DNA of 52,909 bases, taken from positions 1 through 52,909 of the forward strand of contig JALGVI010000005.1 in assembly GCA_029838215.1 (NCBI GenBank), in the 5' to 3' direction. The notes beneath the pieces were generated by a model. It did not search any database and had not been told where the DNA came from. It worked only from the letters and a program-made list of their open reading frames with translations. Positions 16,024 to 23,656 of the stretch are shown here, piece by piece. Position 1 is the first letter of the stretch. Each line of letters begins with the position of its first letter. A program made the position numbers and the translations under genes. Source of the stretch: Candidatus Helarchaeota archaeon (GTDB lineage: Archaea; Asgardarchaeota; Lokiarchaeia; Helarchaeales; RDOG01).

Positions 16024-17469
16024 TTACAGCTGCCCAAAATTATCTAAAATCTGTAATCCAATTTCTCCACTTTTTTCTGGATGAAATTGAGTTCCATAGA
16101 CGTTATTTTTTCTAAAAGATGAGCAAAATTTTTGATTTCCATAAATTGTTTCTGCTTGAATTAGCTCTTTCTCTTCGATTATGGGATAGAATGAATGAAC
16201 AAAATAAACATCTGAAAAATCAGGAATATTTTTCAAAATAGAACCATCCCACTCGTGAGTTTTGTTTAATTTTATTGAATTCCACCCAATCTGAGGAACT
16301 ACATATCCTTTTATATTGACTAAAGAGGGATCTTTGAATCGTACTACGCTTCCTTTAATAATATCCAGTCCTTCATTAAAACCAAATTCTTCACTATCAC
16401 TCATTAATAATTGCATGCCTAAACAAATGCCTATTATGGGTTTATTGTTGTTCACGTGTTCAATGATTGGATTGATTAATTTTCTTTTTTTCAATCCTTT
16501 CATGCCGTCATTAAATGCTCCTACACCTGGAATTACCAGCAACTCCGACTCTTCGATTTCTTCTGGTGTGTTTACAATATTTACTGGATTTCCAACCCGG
16601 ATAAATCCATTAAATACACTTCTTATATTTCCAGCACCATAATCAACTATGCCAACTCTTTTTCTTTTAGCATTTTCTTTAGGTTTTACTCTGATTTTGG
16701 TTTGAGAAATTGTTCGAACATTAAAACTATTTTGTTTTAAAAATTCCTTTATTTCACCTATGGTTAATTTATTATAATGAAGAACTGAAGCCATTGAAAT
16801 TCCATCACAGGTAATCTCATCAAGACATTCTTTAATGTGCATTAAATTGCCCGCTCCTCCTGAAACTACTATTGGAACACTGACTTCTTTTGTAATTGCT
16901 TTAAATAGATTAATATCATAACCTCTTTGTTCTCCCTCATGATCTACAGAAGTAATGAGTAGTTCGCCCGCTCCGAGTTCAACTAATTCTTTTGCCCATT
17001 CAACTGCATCCAATCCGGTTTTTTCTCGACCGCAATCAATATATGCTTCCCATTTATTTGGTCCGATTTCTTTCGCTTCAATCGATCCTACAATGCTTTG
17101 GGATCCAACCAATTTTGAAGCCTCTGTTATGAATTTAGGATTTCTTGTTGCCGCCGTATTAATAGCTACTTTATCCGCCCCTGCAAATAATAATTCTCTT
17201 ATGTCTTCAATTTTTCTAACTCCTCCTCCAACCGTAATTGGAATAAATACCCCTACTGAACTGGTTTCTTCAACAACATCCACTAAATTATTTCTTTCAT
17301 ATAAACTTGCAACGATATCAATATACAAGAGGTCATCGGCTCCTTGTTCATAATACCTCCGTGCCAAATCTGATGGTTTACCAACTTTTCTCAACCCTTC
17401 AAAGTTTATTCCCTTAACTACATAAGGACCTTTGACATCTAAACGGGGTATGACTCTAATTCTATTCAT
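16024..17469 (-). CDS. Fused HisF-HisH ammonia donor for sugar amidation
   Basis: 481 residues in the order HisF (1-255), then linker, then HisH (about 270-481). HisH has the glutaminase triad: GICLGMQ with nucleophile Cys349, and QFHPEKSG with His463 and Glu465. HisF keeps Asp11 (RLDVKG), but the second catalytic acid, normally Asp130 in AIDAK, is Glu131 (SIEAK), and the usual DGRVVKG loop is shortened to GPYVVKG. With these changes, ring closure for histidine is doubtful; ammonia channelling to the neighbouring amidotransferase is the likely role. Fungal HIS7 has the opposite order (HisH first). No other his genes are nearby. Confidence 0.88.
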   Translation of the reverse strand: MNRIRVIPRLDVKGPYVVKGINFEGLRKVGKPSDLARRYYEQGADDLLYIDIVASLYERNNLVDVVEETSSVGVFIPITVGGGVRKIEDIRELLFAGADKVAINTAATRNPKFITEASKLVGSQSIVGSIEAKEIGPNKWEAYIDCGREKTGLDAVEWAKELVELGAGELLITSVDHEGEQRGYDINLFKAITKEVSVPIVVSGGAGNLMHIKECLDEITCDGISMASVLHYNKLTIGEIKEFLKQNSFNVRTISQTKIRVKPKENAKRKRVGIVDYGAGNIRSVFNGFIRVGNPVNIVNTPEEIEESELLVIPGVGAFNDGMKGLKKRKLINPIIEHVNNNKPIIGICLGMQLLMSDSEEFGFNEGLDIIKGSVVRFKDPSLVNIKGYVVPQIGWNSIKLNKTHEWDGSILKNIPDFSDVYFVHSFYPIIEEKELIQAETIYGNQKFCSSFRKNNVYGTQFHPEKSGEIGLQILDNFGQL

Positions 17470-18001
17470 TTTGATACCATGTTATTTGTATTTCTTCCTT
17501 CAATTAATTATTGATATTCATAAATCTAATTCCTCATTAATAATTAATGTTTGGGACTGTTAAAGTGAAGAAGTAGTATGGTCTCGAGGACATCTTTCGC
17601 AACTGAGAGTCCTTACATGGTTCTCTCTCTTCTAAGTAAAGAAACTTTGGAGCAGAGTTTAAATTTCTAGCATTACTTCGACAAAAGTCGAGAACTCCCC
17701 GACTTTTAACGATAGAGTTGAAAAATCTTATTATTTACTTTAGATCGGGAAAAAAACCTTATTCTCAAAAATTAAAAAAAATCGTAGAAATATAAAAGAT
17801 TTAGAAATTAAGTAGGAATTTGCCTAAAAAATAAAAATCGCATTAGGAACTTGCATGATATTCATGTTTCAAAAATTAGAAAGAAAATAGAAGGTTATAA
17901 AAACGATTCCGGCAAAACTAAAAGAAATAATTAAAAAAAATGTTATCCTATATCATATAGCTCAAAATGGTTTAATTTATTATACTCGACTAAAGAAAAA
18001 T
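17470..18001. other. Long intergenic region with switch-like hairpins
   Basis: About 530 bases with no convincing gene. The part 17545-17740 is less AT-rich and contains two mutually exclusive hairpins that share GTCG: TCGAC-AAAA-GTCGA (17678-17691) and AAAAGTCG/CGACTTTT (17683-17690/17700-17707). The part 17864-18001 is an in-frame upstream extension of the methyltransferase gene, interrupted by TAG at 17888-17890. It may hold a leader RNA, a small RNA or a decayed gene start. Confidence 0.35.
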
Positions 18002-18733
18002 ATGAAAAAGAGATGGTTTAATTTAATTGATAAGAAAAAAGATGCTCAAAAATTAATGATAAATATTGGAGGGGGAGAATACGTTCGAAGACATTGGAAG
18101 GTTTTAGATTACATATCCGATCATTATAGCCATAGAAATATCTATATTGATTATAACTTTGATTTGACGAGCAACAAACCTTTACCCTTTTCTGATAATT
18201 CTGTTGCGTTATTTTTTACTTCTCACACTTTAGAACACATCCCCCAAGAATTTTGTCAATTTATTCTAAATGAAATTTATCGATGTCTTAAAAAAAGTGG
18301 AGGAATTAGGCTTACCATGCCCGATTTTGATCTTGCTTATGAAGCTTTTGGTAAAAAAAATGAATCATTTTTTACAAAACTAAGTGGAAAAGATATAGGT
18401 GAAAAGTTTCTTGATTTCTTTGCCTCATATTTTAAGGGTAAAATATCTTTAAAAGAATTGGAAGAGAAATATCATTCCATGGGAAAGGAAGAATTTGCAA
18501 ATTATTTTACTCTAAAAATTCCCAGACATTCTCAAAAAAAGTCACCCGGAAATCATATAAATTGGTGGAATTCCGATAAATTGAAAAGAATGCTAAAAAT
18601 TGCTGGATTCAAAACAATATATCGTTCAAAACCTCAAAAAAGCAAATTTTCTGAAATGAGAGGTGTTGGCGTAAACTCTGGATTTGATTCTAAAAACCCG
18701 GAACTCTCTCTTTTTGTTGAAGCTATTAAATAG
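18002..18733 (+). CDS. SAM-dependent methyltransferase, class I
   Basis: 243 residues from ATG at 18002. Motif I reads INIGGGEY, acidic motif region IYIDYNFDL, and motif IV/post SHTLEHIPQEF, then GGIRLTMPDFD: the Methyltransf_11 type. The frame stays open 37 codons upstream of this ATG to a TAG at 17888, and upstream of that TAG an in-frame ATG (17864) reads MFQKLERK. The upstream residues (KVIKTIPAKLKEIIKKN...) look like real protein, so the N-terminus may have been lost by a nonsense mutation. Substrate unknown; a sugar or sugar-linked lipid is inferred from the island. Confidence 0.7.
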   Translation: MKKRWFNLIDKKKDAQKLMINIGGGEYVRRHWKVLDYISDHYSHRNIYIDYNFDLTSNKPLPFSDNSVALFFTSHTLEHIPQEFCQFILNEIYRCLKKSGGIRLTMPDFDLAYEAFGKKNESFFTKLSGKDIGEKFLDFFASYFKGKISLKELEEKYHSMGKEEFANYFTLKIPRHSQKKSPGNHINWWNSDKLKRMLKIAGFKTIYRSKPQKSKFSEMRGVGVNSGFDSKNPELSLFVEAIK

Positions 18734-18737
18734 AAAT

Positions 18738-19439
18738 TCATTCTTTCATTATGCATTCTAGAATTCTTAAATCTATTTCTTCATCGATATCTATTGATCT
18801 TTCTCTAGGCATGACATAAATTCCAGTATTTTTATCAATAAGAACCTGATTTTTCATAAATGTTTTCAATTTCCAAATATAGATCGAGCCATTTATTGCG
18901 TAAACCTCTGGAGCATCTTGTCTCCTAAAAATTGGATTTTTTAAATCCTTGGAAATATATATTTCTCCTTTCTTATTTTTTTCGACCAAGTTAAAGTAAG
19001 GATTGTTTGGCGCTAAGGTGACGCTAAATACGTTATCATGATCATTTTCCACTAAAATTTGAATTGCTTTTTCAATGTCTTCTACTAGTCTATAAGGACT
19101 TGTGACTTGTAAATCAATAATTAAGTCCCAATCCTTTTTCCAATTTTGTCGTGCCCATTTTATAGCGTGTAAAATTACCGGATAAATGCTTATCTCGTCA
19201 GTTGCCAATTCAGGTGGTCTTTTAAAAGGAATGTCATATCCAAAATTCTTTAAAACTTGAGCAATTTCGTCATCATCTGTCGATACAACGATATCATCAA
19301 TTAAATCGCATTTTTGCGCTATTTCTAACGTGTGTATGATCAATGGTTTGCCTTTTAACTTTTGAATGTTTTTTCGGGGAAATCCTTTTGATTTTCCCCT
19401 TGCACAAATGATACAAATGATTTTCAAATCTTTATACAT
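18738..19439 (-). CDS. neuA: CMP-nonulosonate (sialic-type) cytidylyltransferase
   Basis: 233 residues. N-terminal IICARGKSKGFPRKNIQKL is the nucleotide-binding motif of the NeuA/LegF/PseF/KdsB-like cytidylyltransferases; VVSTDDDEIA and DLQVTSPYR follow, then FRRQDAPEVYAINGSIYIW and RSIDIDEEID. Activates a 2-keto-3-deoxy sugar acid with CTP. It is on the minus strand, and divergent from the NeuB-type gene at 19652. Confidence 0.87.
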   Translation of the reverse strand: MYKDLKIICIICARGKSKGFPRKNIQKLKGKPLIIHTLEIAQKCDLIDDIVVSTDDDEIAQVLKNFGYDIPFKRPPELATDEISIYPVILHAIKWARQNWKKDWDLIIDLQVTSPYRLVEDIEKAIQILVENDHDNVFSVTLAPNNPYFNLVEKNKKGEIYISKDLKNPIFRRQDAPEVYAINGSIYIWKLKTFMKNQVLIDKNTGIYVMPRERSIDIDEEIDLRILECIMKE

Positions 19440-19651
19440 CTTTTTTCATTCCTTTGATTCTATTCGTCTCAGATTTTCAGTTCTATTTTTCAATTTATTT
19501 TACATGCTTTTCAATGCTCTGTCAATTTCACTGGCAAATAATATTTCTAACCAGCATAATTTAAGATTTAGAATTAATTTTAAGTTTTCACAAATGATAT
19601 ATATCTCAATTGTTTAGTAATTTTAAGAAAATAAAAGATGGTGGACAAATA

Positions 19652-20701
19652 TTGAGGTGCAAAATCCGACTGGGAACCTTTGAAATTAGCCAAGATTCTC
19701 CATGCTTTGTTATAGCGGAAATTGGTCATAATCATCAAGGTAAAATGGACATTGCTAAAAAATTAATTGATGAAGCGGCTAATAATGGTGCAAATGCTGT
19801 TAAACTCCAAAAAAGGGATAATAAAGCCTTGTATACAAAAAAAATGTATAATAAACCATATGACCACGAAAACAGTTTTGGTCTTACTTATGGGGAGCAT
19901 CGAGAGGCGTTGGAGTTTGGAAAAGAAGAATATAAGGAATTGAAAGCATATACTGAAGATAAAGGTCTTGTTTTCTTTGCCACGGCATTTGATTTTGAGA
20001 GTGTAGATTTCCTTGAAAGTATTAAAATTCCCGCTTATAAAATTGCTTCGGGCGATATAACAAATCATCCATTAATTGAATACATTGCAAGCAAGAAGAA
20101 ACCTGTTTTTATTTCAACTGGTGCTTGTACAATGAAGGACGTTCGAGAAGCCCATGAAATTATACGAAAATATACTGATAAAATTTGTATAATGCAATGC
20201 ACAGCAGATTATCCTTCCGAACCCAAAGATATGCATTTAAATGTCATTAAAACATACTTGAAAGAATTTCCTGATGCAATAATTGGACTCTCCAGTCACG
20301 ATAACGGGATTGTCATGCCCATTGTGGCCTATGTCCTTGGTGCTCGTGTGATTGAAAAACATTTCACTTTAAGTCGTGCAATGAAAGGTACGGATCATAA
20401 ATTCTCCCTTGAGCCTCAAGGAATGAGAAAAATGACTCGAGATTTAAGTCGAGTTCGAGTGGCTTTCGGAGAATTTGAAAAAAAGATGTACCCATTCGAG
20501 TTAAATGCGAAAAAAAAGATGGGCAAAAGCATGGTTCTTACTCGAGCAATAAAAAAAGGGGAAGTATTAACTAAAGAGATGATAGTATTCAAAAGTCCTG
20601 GCGATGGGATGCCACCATCAAAACTTAGTCAAGTATTGGGAAAGAAAGCGATTCGTGATCTTCCAGAAGAAACAATCTTAACTTTGGATCTTCTTGAATA
20701 A
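19652..20701 (+). CDS. neuB: NeuB-type nonulosonate synthase with SAF domain
   Basis: About 349 residues. The start is probably TTG at 19652 with GGTGG at 19640-19644; the frame is open 42 bases further to another TTG at 19610. Barrel motifs are CFVIAEIGHNHQGKMDIAKKLI, AVKLQKRDN, FISTGACTMKDV, QCTADYPSEP, and IEKHFTLSRAMKGTDHKFSLEP; the DHK..SLEP group is like sialic and legionaminic acid synthases rather than pseudaminate synthase. A C-terminal antifreeze-like SAF domain (KSMVLTRAIKKGEVLTKEMI) is complete. The enzyme condenses phosphoenolpyruvate with an N-acyl-hexosamine or its phosphate. It starts a seven-gene plus-strand run to 28663. Confidence 0.88.
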   Translation: MRCKIRLGTFEISQDSPCFVIAEIGHNHQGKMDIAKKLIDEAANNGANAVKLQKRDNKALYTKKMYNKPYDHENSFGLTYGEHREALEFGKEEYKELKAYTEDKGLVFFATAFDFESVDFLESIKIPAYKIASGDITNHPLIEYIASKKKPVFISTGACTMKDVREAHEIIRKYTDKICIMQCTADYPSEPKDMHLNVIKTYLKEFPDAIIGLSSHDNGIVMPIVAYVLGARVIEKHFTLSRAMKGTDHKFSLEPQGMRKMTRDLSRVRVAFGEFEKKMYPFELNAKKKMGKSMVLTRAIKKGEVLTKEMIVFKSPGDGMPPSKLSQVLGKKAIRDLPEETILTLDLLE

Positions 20702-20765
20702 GAAAATGATTGAAGAACCAAATAGATTTTCATGCGATTTTTAATCTAATGGAGAAGGATAAGAA

Positions 20766-21263
20766 ATGAGTATAGAATTTTCAAAAATAATGTTTGTTGT
20801 TTTTGATTTCGATGGGGTTTTTACTGATAATAAAGTGATTATTGATGAGGATGGTCGGGAAGCAGTCGTTTGCAATAGATCTGATGGCATAGGGCTCTCT
20901 CGGCTACGAGAGGTTGGGGTGGATACTTTAATTCTGTCGACAGAAGTAAATAATGTCGTAAAAAAAAGAGCTGAAAAATTGAAAATTGACTGTATTCATG
21001 GGTGCAAAGATAAGCTGGAACAATTAAAGACAGCAATTAAAGAGAAAAAAATCTCTTCTGAACAAGTTGCATTTGTTGGGAATGACATAAATGATGCAGA
21101 ATGTTTGAAACACGTTGGATTGCCTATTGTTGTTGCAGACGCTCATAAAGAAGTATTACCTCTAGGAAAATATCGAACTGAGTTGAATGGAGGTCAGGGT
21201 GCAGTAAGGGAGATTTGCGATCTTATTTATAATGCAAAAAAAAGAGGGGAGCAACATGATTAA
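20766..21263 (+). CDS. KdsC-like HAD phosphatase for the nonulosonate
   Basis: 165 residues. Nucleophile motif FDFDGVFTDNK (D14, D16), STEVNNVV, and GNDINDAECL are KdsC/C0-class HAD signatures; this class is tetrameric and lacks a cap. In KDO and Neu5Ac-9-phosphate pathways it removes phosphate after the NeuB-type step, which suggests the synthase here works on a phosphorylated sugar. It overlaps the SDR gene by eight bases. Confidence 0.85.
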   Translation: MSIEFSKIMFVVFDFDGVFTDNKVIIDEDGREAVVCNRSDGIGLSRLREVGVDTLILSTEVNNVVKKRAEKLKIDCIHGCKDKLEQLKTAIKEKKISSEQVAFVGNDINDAECLKHVGLPIVVADAHKEVLPLGKYRTELNGGQGAVREICDLIYNAKKRGEQHD

Positions 21264-22065
21264 GTTATTTGATCTCACTGGTAAAATTGCAATTGTAACT
21301 GGTGGGTTGGGGCAACTTGGAACTCAATATACAAAAATTTTATTAGAAGCAGGAGCCAAAGTTGCTGTTTTTGATATAAAAATCGATAAACTCAATTCCT
21401 TCTATTTATCAAATAAAGACAACCCAAATTTAGAGATAATTAAGGTTGATATCACGAAAAAAAAGTCCATTAAAGATGGTACGAAAAACGTCATTGAAAA
21501 ATTTGGCGTGCCAAGCATTTTAATAAATAATGCTGCACTCGATACGCCTCCTGGAAATCCTGCTGCCGAAAATGGTCCGTTTGAAGAGTATCCTGAATCG
21601 TTTCTTGATAAAACTTATGCTGTAAACCTTAAAGGGATGATCTTCTGTTGTCAAGTCATTGGTAAGATCATGGCGGAAAACCAACATGGTAGCATAATAA
21701 ACATTTCTTCGATATACGGTTATATTTCACCCGATCAAAGAATTTATGAATATCTCGAAAAAGATGGAAATAAATTTTTTAAACCTATTAGTTATTCGGT
21801 AACAAAGGCTGCGGTTCTTAACCTAACTCGTTATCTTGCTACATATTGGGCGGGAAAAAAAGTCCGAGTGAACTCCCTTACACTTGGAGGCGTATTTAAT
21901 AATCAAGATGAAGAATTCTTGAAAGGTTACTGCCAGAGAGTTCCTCTTGGAAGAATGGCAAACGAAGACGAATATAATGGAGCGATATTATTTTTAGCAT
22001 CTGATGCATCATCATACATGACTGGATCAAATTTAATCATTGATGGTGGATTTACTGCATGGTAA
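21256..22065 (+). CDS. Short-chain dehydrogenase/reductase (SDR)
   Basis: 269 residues from ATG at 21256, chosen because GAGGGGA (21244-21250) precedes it; the frame is open 24 bases more. TGGLGQLG near the N-terminus binds NAD(P); INNAA follows; the catalytic Ser is in IINISSIYG and Tyr-x3-Lys is YSVTK, then VRVNSLTLGGV. A classical SDR, oxidising or reducing a sugar hydroxyl/keto group. It overlaps the phosphatase gene. Confidence 0.87.
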   Translation: MIKLFDLTGKIAIVTGGLGQLGTQYTKILLEAGAKVAVFDIKIDKLNSFYLSNKDNPNLEIIKVDITKKKSIKDGTKNVIEKFGVPSILINNAALDTPPGNPAAENGPFEEYPESFLDKTYAVNLKGMIFCCQVIGKIMAENQHGSIINISSIYGYISPDQRIYEYLEKDGNKFFKPISYSVTKAAVLNLTRYLATYWAGKKVRVNSLTLGGVFNNQDEEFLKGYCQRVPLGRMANEDEYNGAILFLASDASSYMTGSNLIIDGGFTAW

Positions 22066-22100
22066 TTACAGAAATGAATATAAGAGTTAAATAGTAATTT

Positions 22101-22162
22101 TTATTTTATTATTCGGCATAAAAAGATGGAGTTATTTTATTATTCGGCATAAAAAGATGGAG
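22101..22162 (+). repeat. Perfect 31-base tandem duplication before the ALDH gene
   Basis: Copies 22101-22131 and 22132-22162 are identical. Each copy ends in AAAAAGATGGAG and so duplicates the ribosome site (GGAG) and an ATG. The first ATG (22126) opens a nine-codon frame ending at TAA (22150-22152). The repeat looks recent, because copies are identical. Confidence 0.9.
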
Positions 22163-22171
22163 TACGTCAAG

Positions 22172-23623
22172 ATGCAAAAATACATGAATTTAGTAAATGG
22201 AAAATATGTTGAACCATTGACCGGGAAATACTTCGAGGATCTAAACCCTGCAGATAATACTGATATTATTGGAATATTTCCTCGATCAGGATCTGACGAT
22301 ATTAAGAATGCTGTACGTTCCGCAAAAGAAGCATTTCCTGCTTGGCGAGATCTTCCACCGCCAAAAAGAGGAGACTTAATCTACAAGTTGGGAGAGCTTC
22401 TTCTAAAAAACCAAGAAAAATTAGCCAAAATTATTGTTCGGGAAATGGGAAAAACCTTACCTGAAAGCATGGGTGACATACAATCTAGCGCGGATGTTGC
22501 TTATTTTGCAGCTGGTGAAGGTCGAAGAATGTATGGTCAGACGACCTATTCTGCTCAGTTCAGAAAATGGGCCATTACAAAACGCGTTCCTGTTGGGGTC
22601 TGTGGTCTCATAACAGCTTGGAATGCACCCATGGCGATTATCACGTGGAAATTATTACCAGCAGTCATTTGTGGTAATACCGTGGTTCTAAAGCCTTCTG
22701 AAGATACTCCTTTAACTGCACACATGTTTGGTGAATTAATTAAGGAAGCCGGCTTTCCAGACGGTGTTATTAATATCATATATGGCATGGGTCCAGAAAC
22801 AGGAGAAGCATTAGTAAAAGAGAAGGATGTTGACCTAATCTCCTTTACTGGATCAACCAAAGTCGGGAGAAAGATTTCTGAAGAATGTGGAAGACAAATG
22901 AAAAAATGTTCATTGGAGTTAGGGGGAAAAAATGGTTTAGTAGTGATGGATGATGCAGATTTGAATGCCGCTGCAGATGCTGTGGCTCGCGGTGCGTTTT
23001 CTACAGCTGGGCAACGATGTGCATCCACAAGTCGCGCATTTATTCATGAAGAAATTTATGATGATTTTCTTAAACTATTAATAGAAGAAACTAAAAAGAT
23101 GAAGGTGGGTGTTGGAACCGATCCCAACACAAAAGTATGTCCAATTATTAATAAGAAACAATTTACAGACATAATGGGCTATATAAAAGGTGCCAAAAAA
23201 GACGGTGCAACTCTTCTATATGGTGGAAATGCACTTACCGAAGGAGAGTTCTCAAAAGGATATTTCATTGAGCCTACTATATTCGAAAATGTTGATCTTT
23301 ATTCTAAACTTGCTCAAGAAGAAATATTTGGCCCTGTATTAGCGGTATTTAAGATTAATTCATTGGCAGAGGCAATTGAAAAAGTTAATTCCGTTAAATA
23401 TGGATTGACCGCTTCAATTTTCACGTCAAATATGAGAAATGGATTAATTGCCATGGAAAAATTTGAAGTTGGGTGCTGTTACGTAAACGCCCCTACATTT
23501 GGATCCGAACCCCACATGCCATTTGGAGGCGTAAAAGATTCTGGCAATGGACAAAGAGAACCCGGTACACAATCACTTGACGTATTTTCAGAATGGAAAA
23601 CCATTTATTTGAATTACAGTTAA
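22172..23623 (+). CDS. Aldehyde dehydrogenase, NAD(P)-dependent
   Basis: 483 residues from ATG at 22172, chosen because GGAG in the second repeat copy lies nine bases before it; ATG at 22157 is also in frame. Family motifs: TAWNAPMAIITWKLLPAVICGN, FTGSTKVGRKI, LELGGKN (general base Glu), and GQRCAS (nucleophile Cys). Oxidises an aldehyde to an acid. Its presence in a surface-sugar island is unusual; it could act on a sugar aldehyde or a side-product. It lies between the SDR and transketolase genes. Confidence 0.9.
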   Translation: MQKYMNLVNGKYVEPLTGKYFEDLNPADNTDIIGIFPRSGSDDIKNAVRSAKEAFPAWRDLPPPKRGDLIYKLGELLLKNQEKLAKIIVREMGKTLPESMGDIQSSADVAYFAAGEGRRMYGQTTYSAQFRKWAITKRVPVGVCGLITAWNAPMAIITWKLLPAVICGNTVVLKPSEDTPLTAHMFGELIKEAGFPDGVINIIYGMGPETGEALVKEKDVDLISFTGSTKVGRKISEECGRQMKKCSLELGGKNGLVVMDDADLNAAADAVARGAFSTAGQRCASTSRAFIHEEIYDDFLKLLIEETKKMKVGVGTDPNTKVCPIINKKQFTDIMGYIKGAKKDGATLLYGGNALTEGEFSKGYFIEPTIFENVDLYSKLAQEEIFGPVLAVFKINSLAEAIEKVNSVKYGLTASIFTSNMRNGLIAMEKFEVGCCYVNAPTFGSEPHMPFGGVKDSGNGQREPGTQSLDVFSEWKTIYLNYS

Positions 23624-23656
23624 CGACAATGAAAATTATTTTTAGGAAAGGAGAAA

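Noticed and set aside
16024..17469. Histidine biosynthesis gene
   Set aside because: Altered catalytic acid, fusion, island context and no other his genes.
17864..17890. In-frame TAG as a pyrrolysine codon
   Set aside because: TAG closes other genes here (10514-10516 and 18731-18733), and the family is not a known Pyl methyltransferase.
22126..22152. Nine-codon mini-gene at the first repeat copy
   Set aside because: Too short to be called a gene; noted as part of the repeat.
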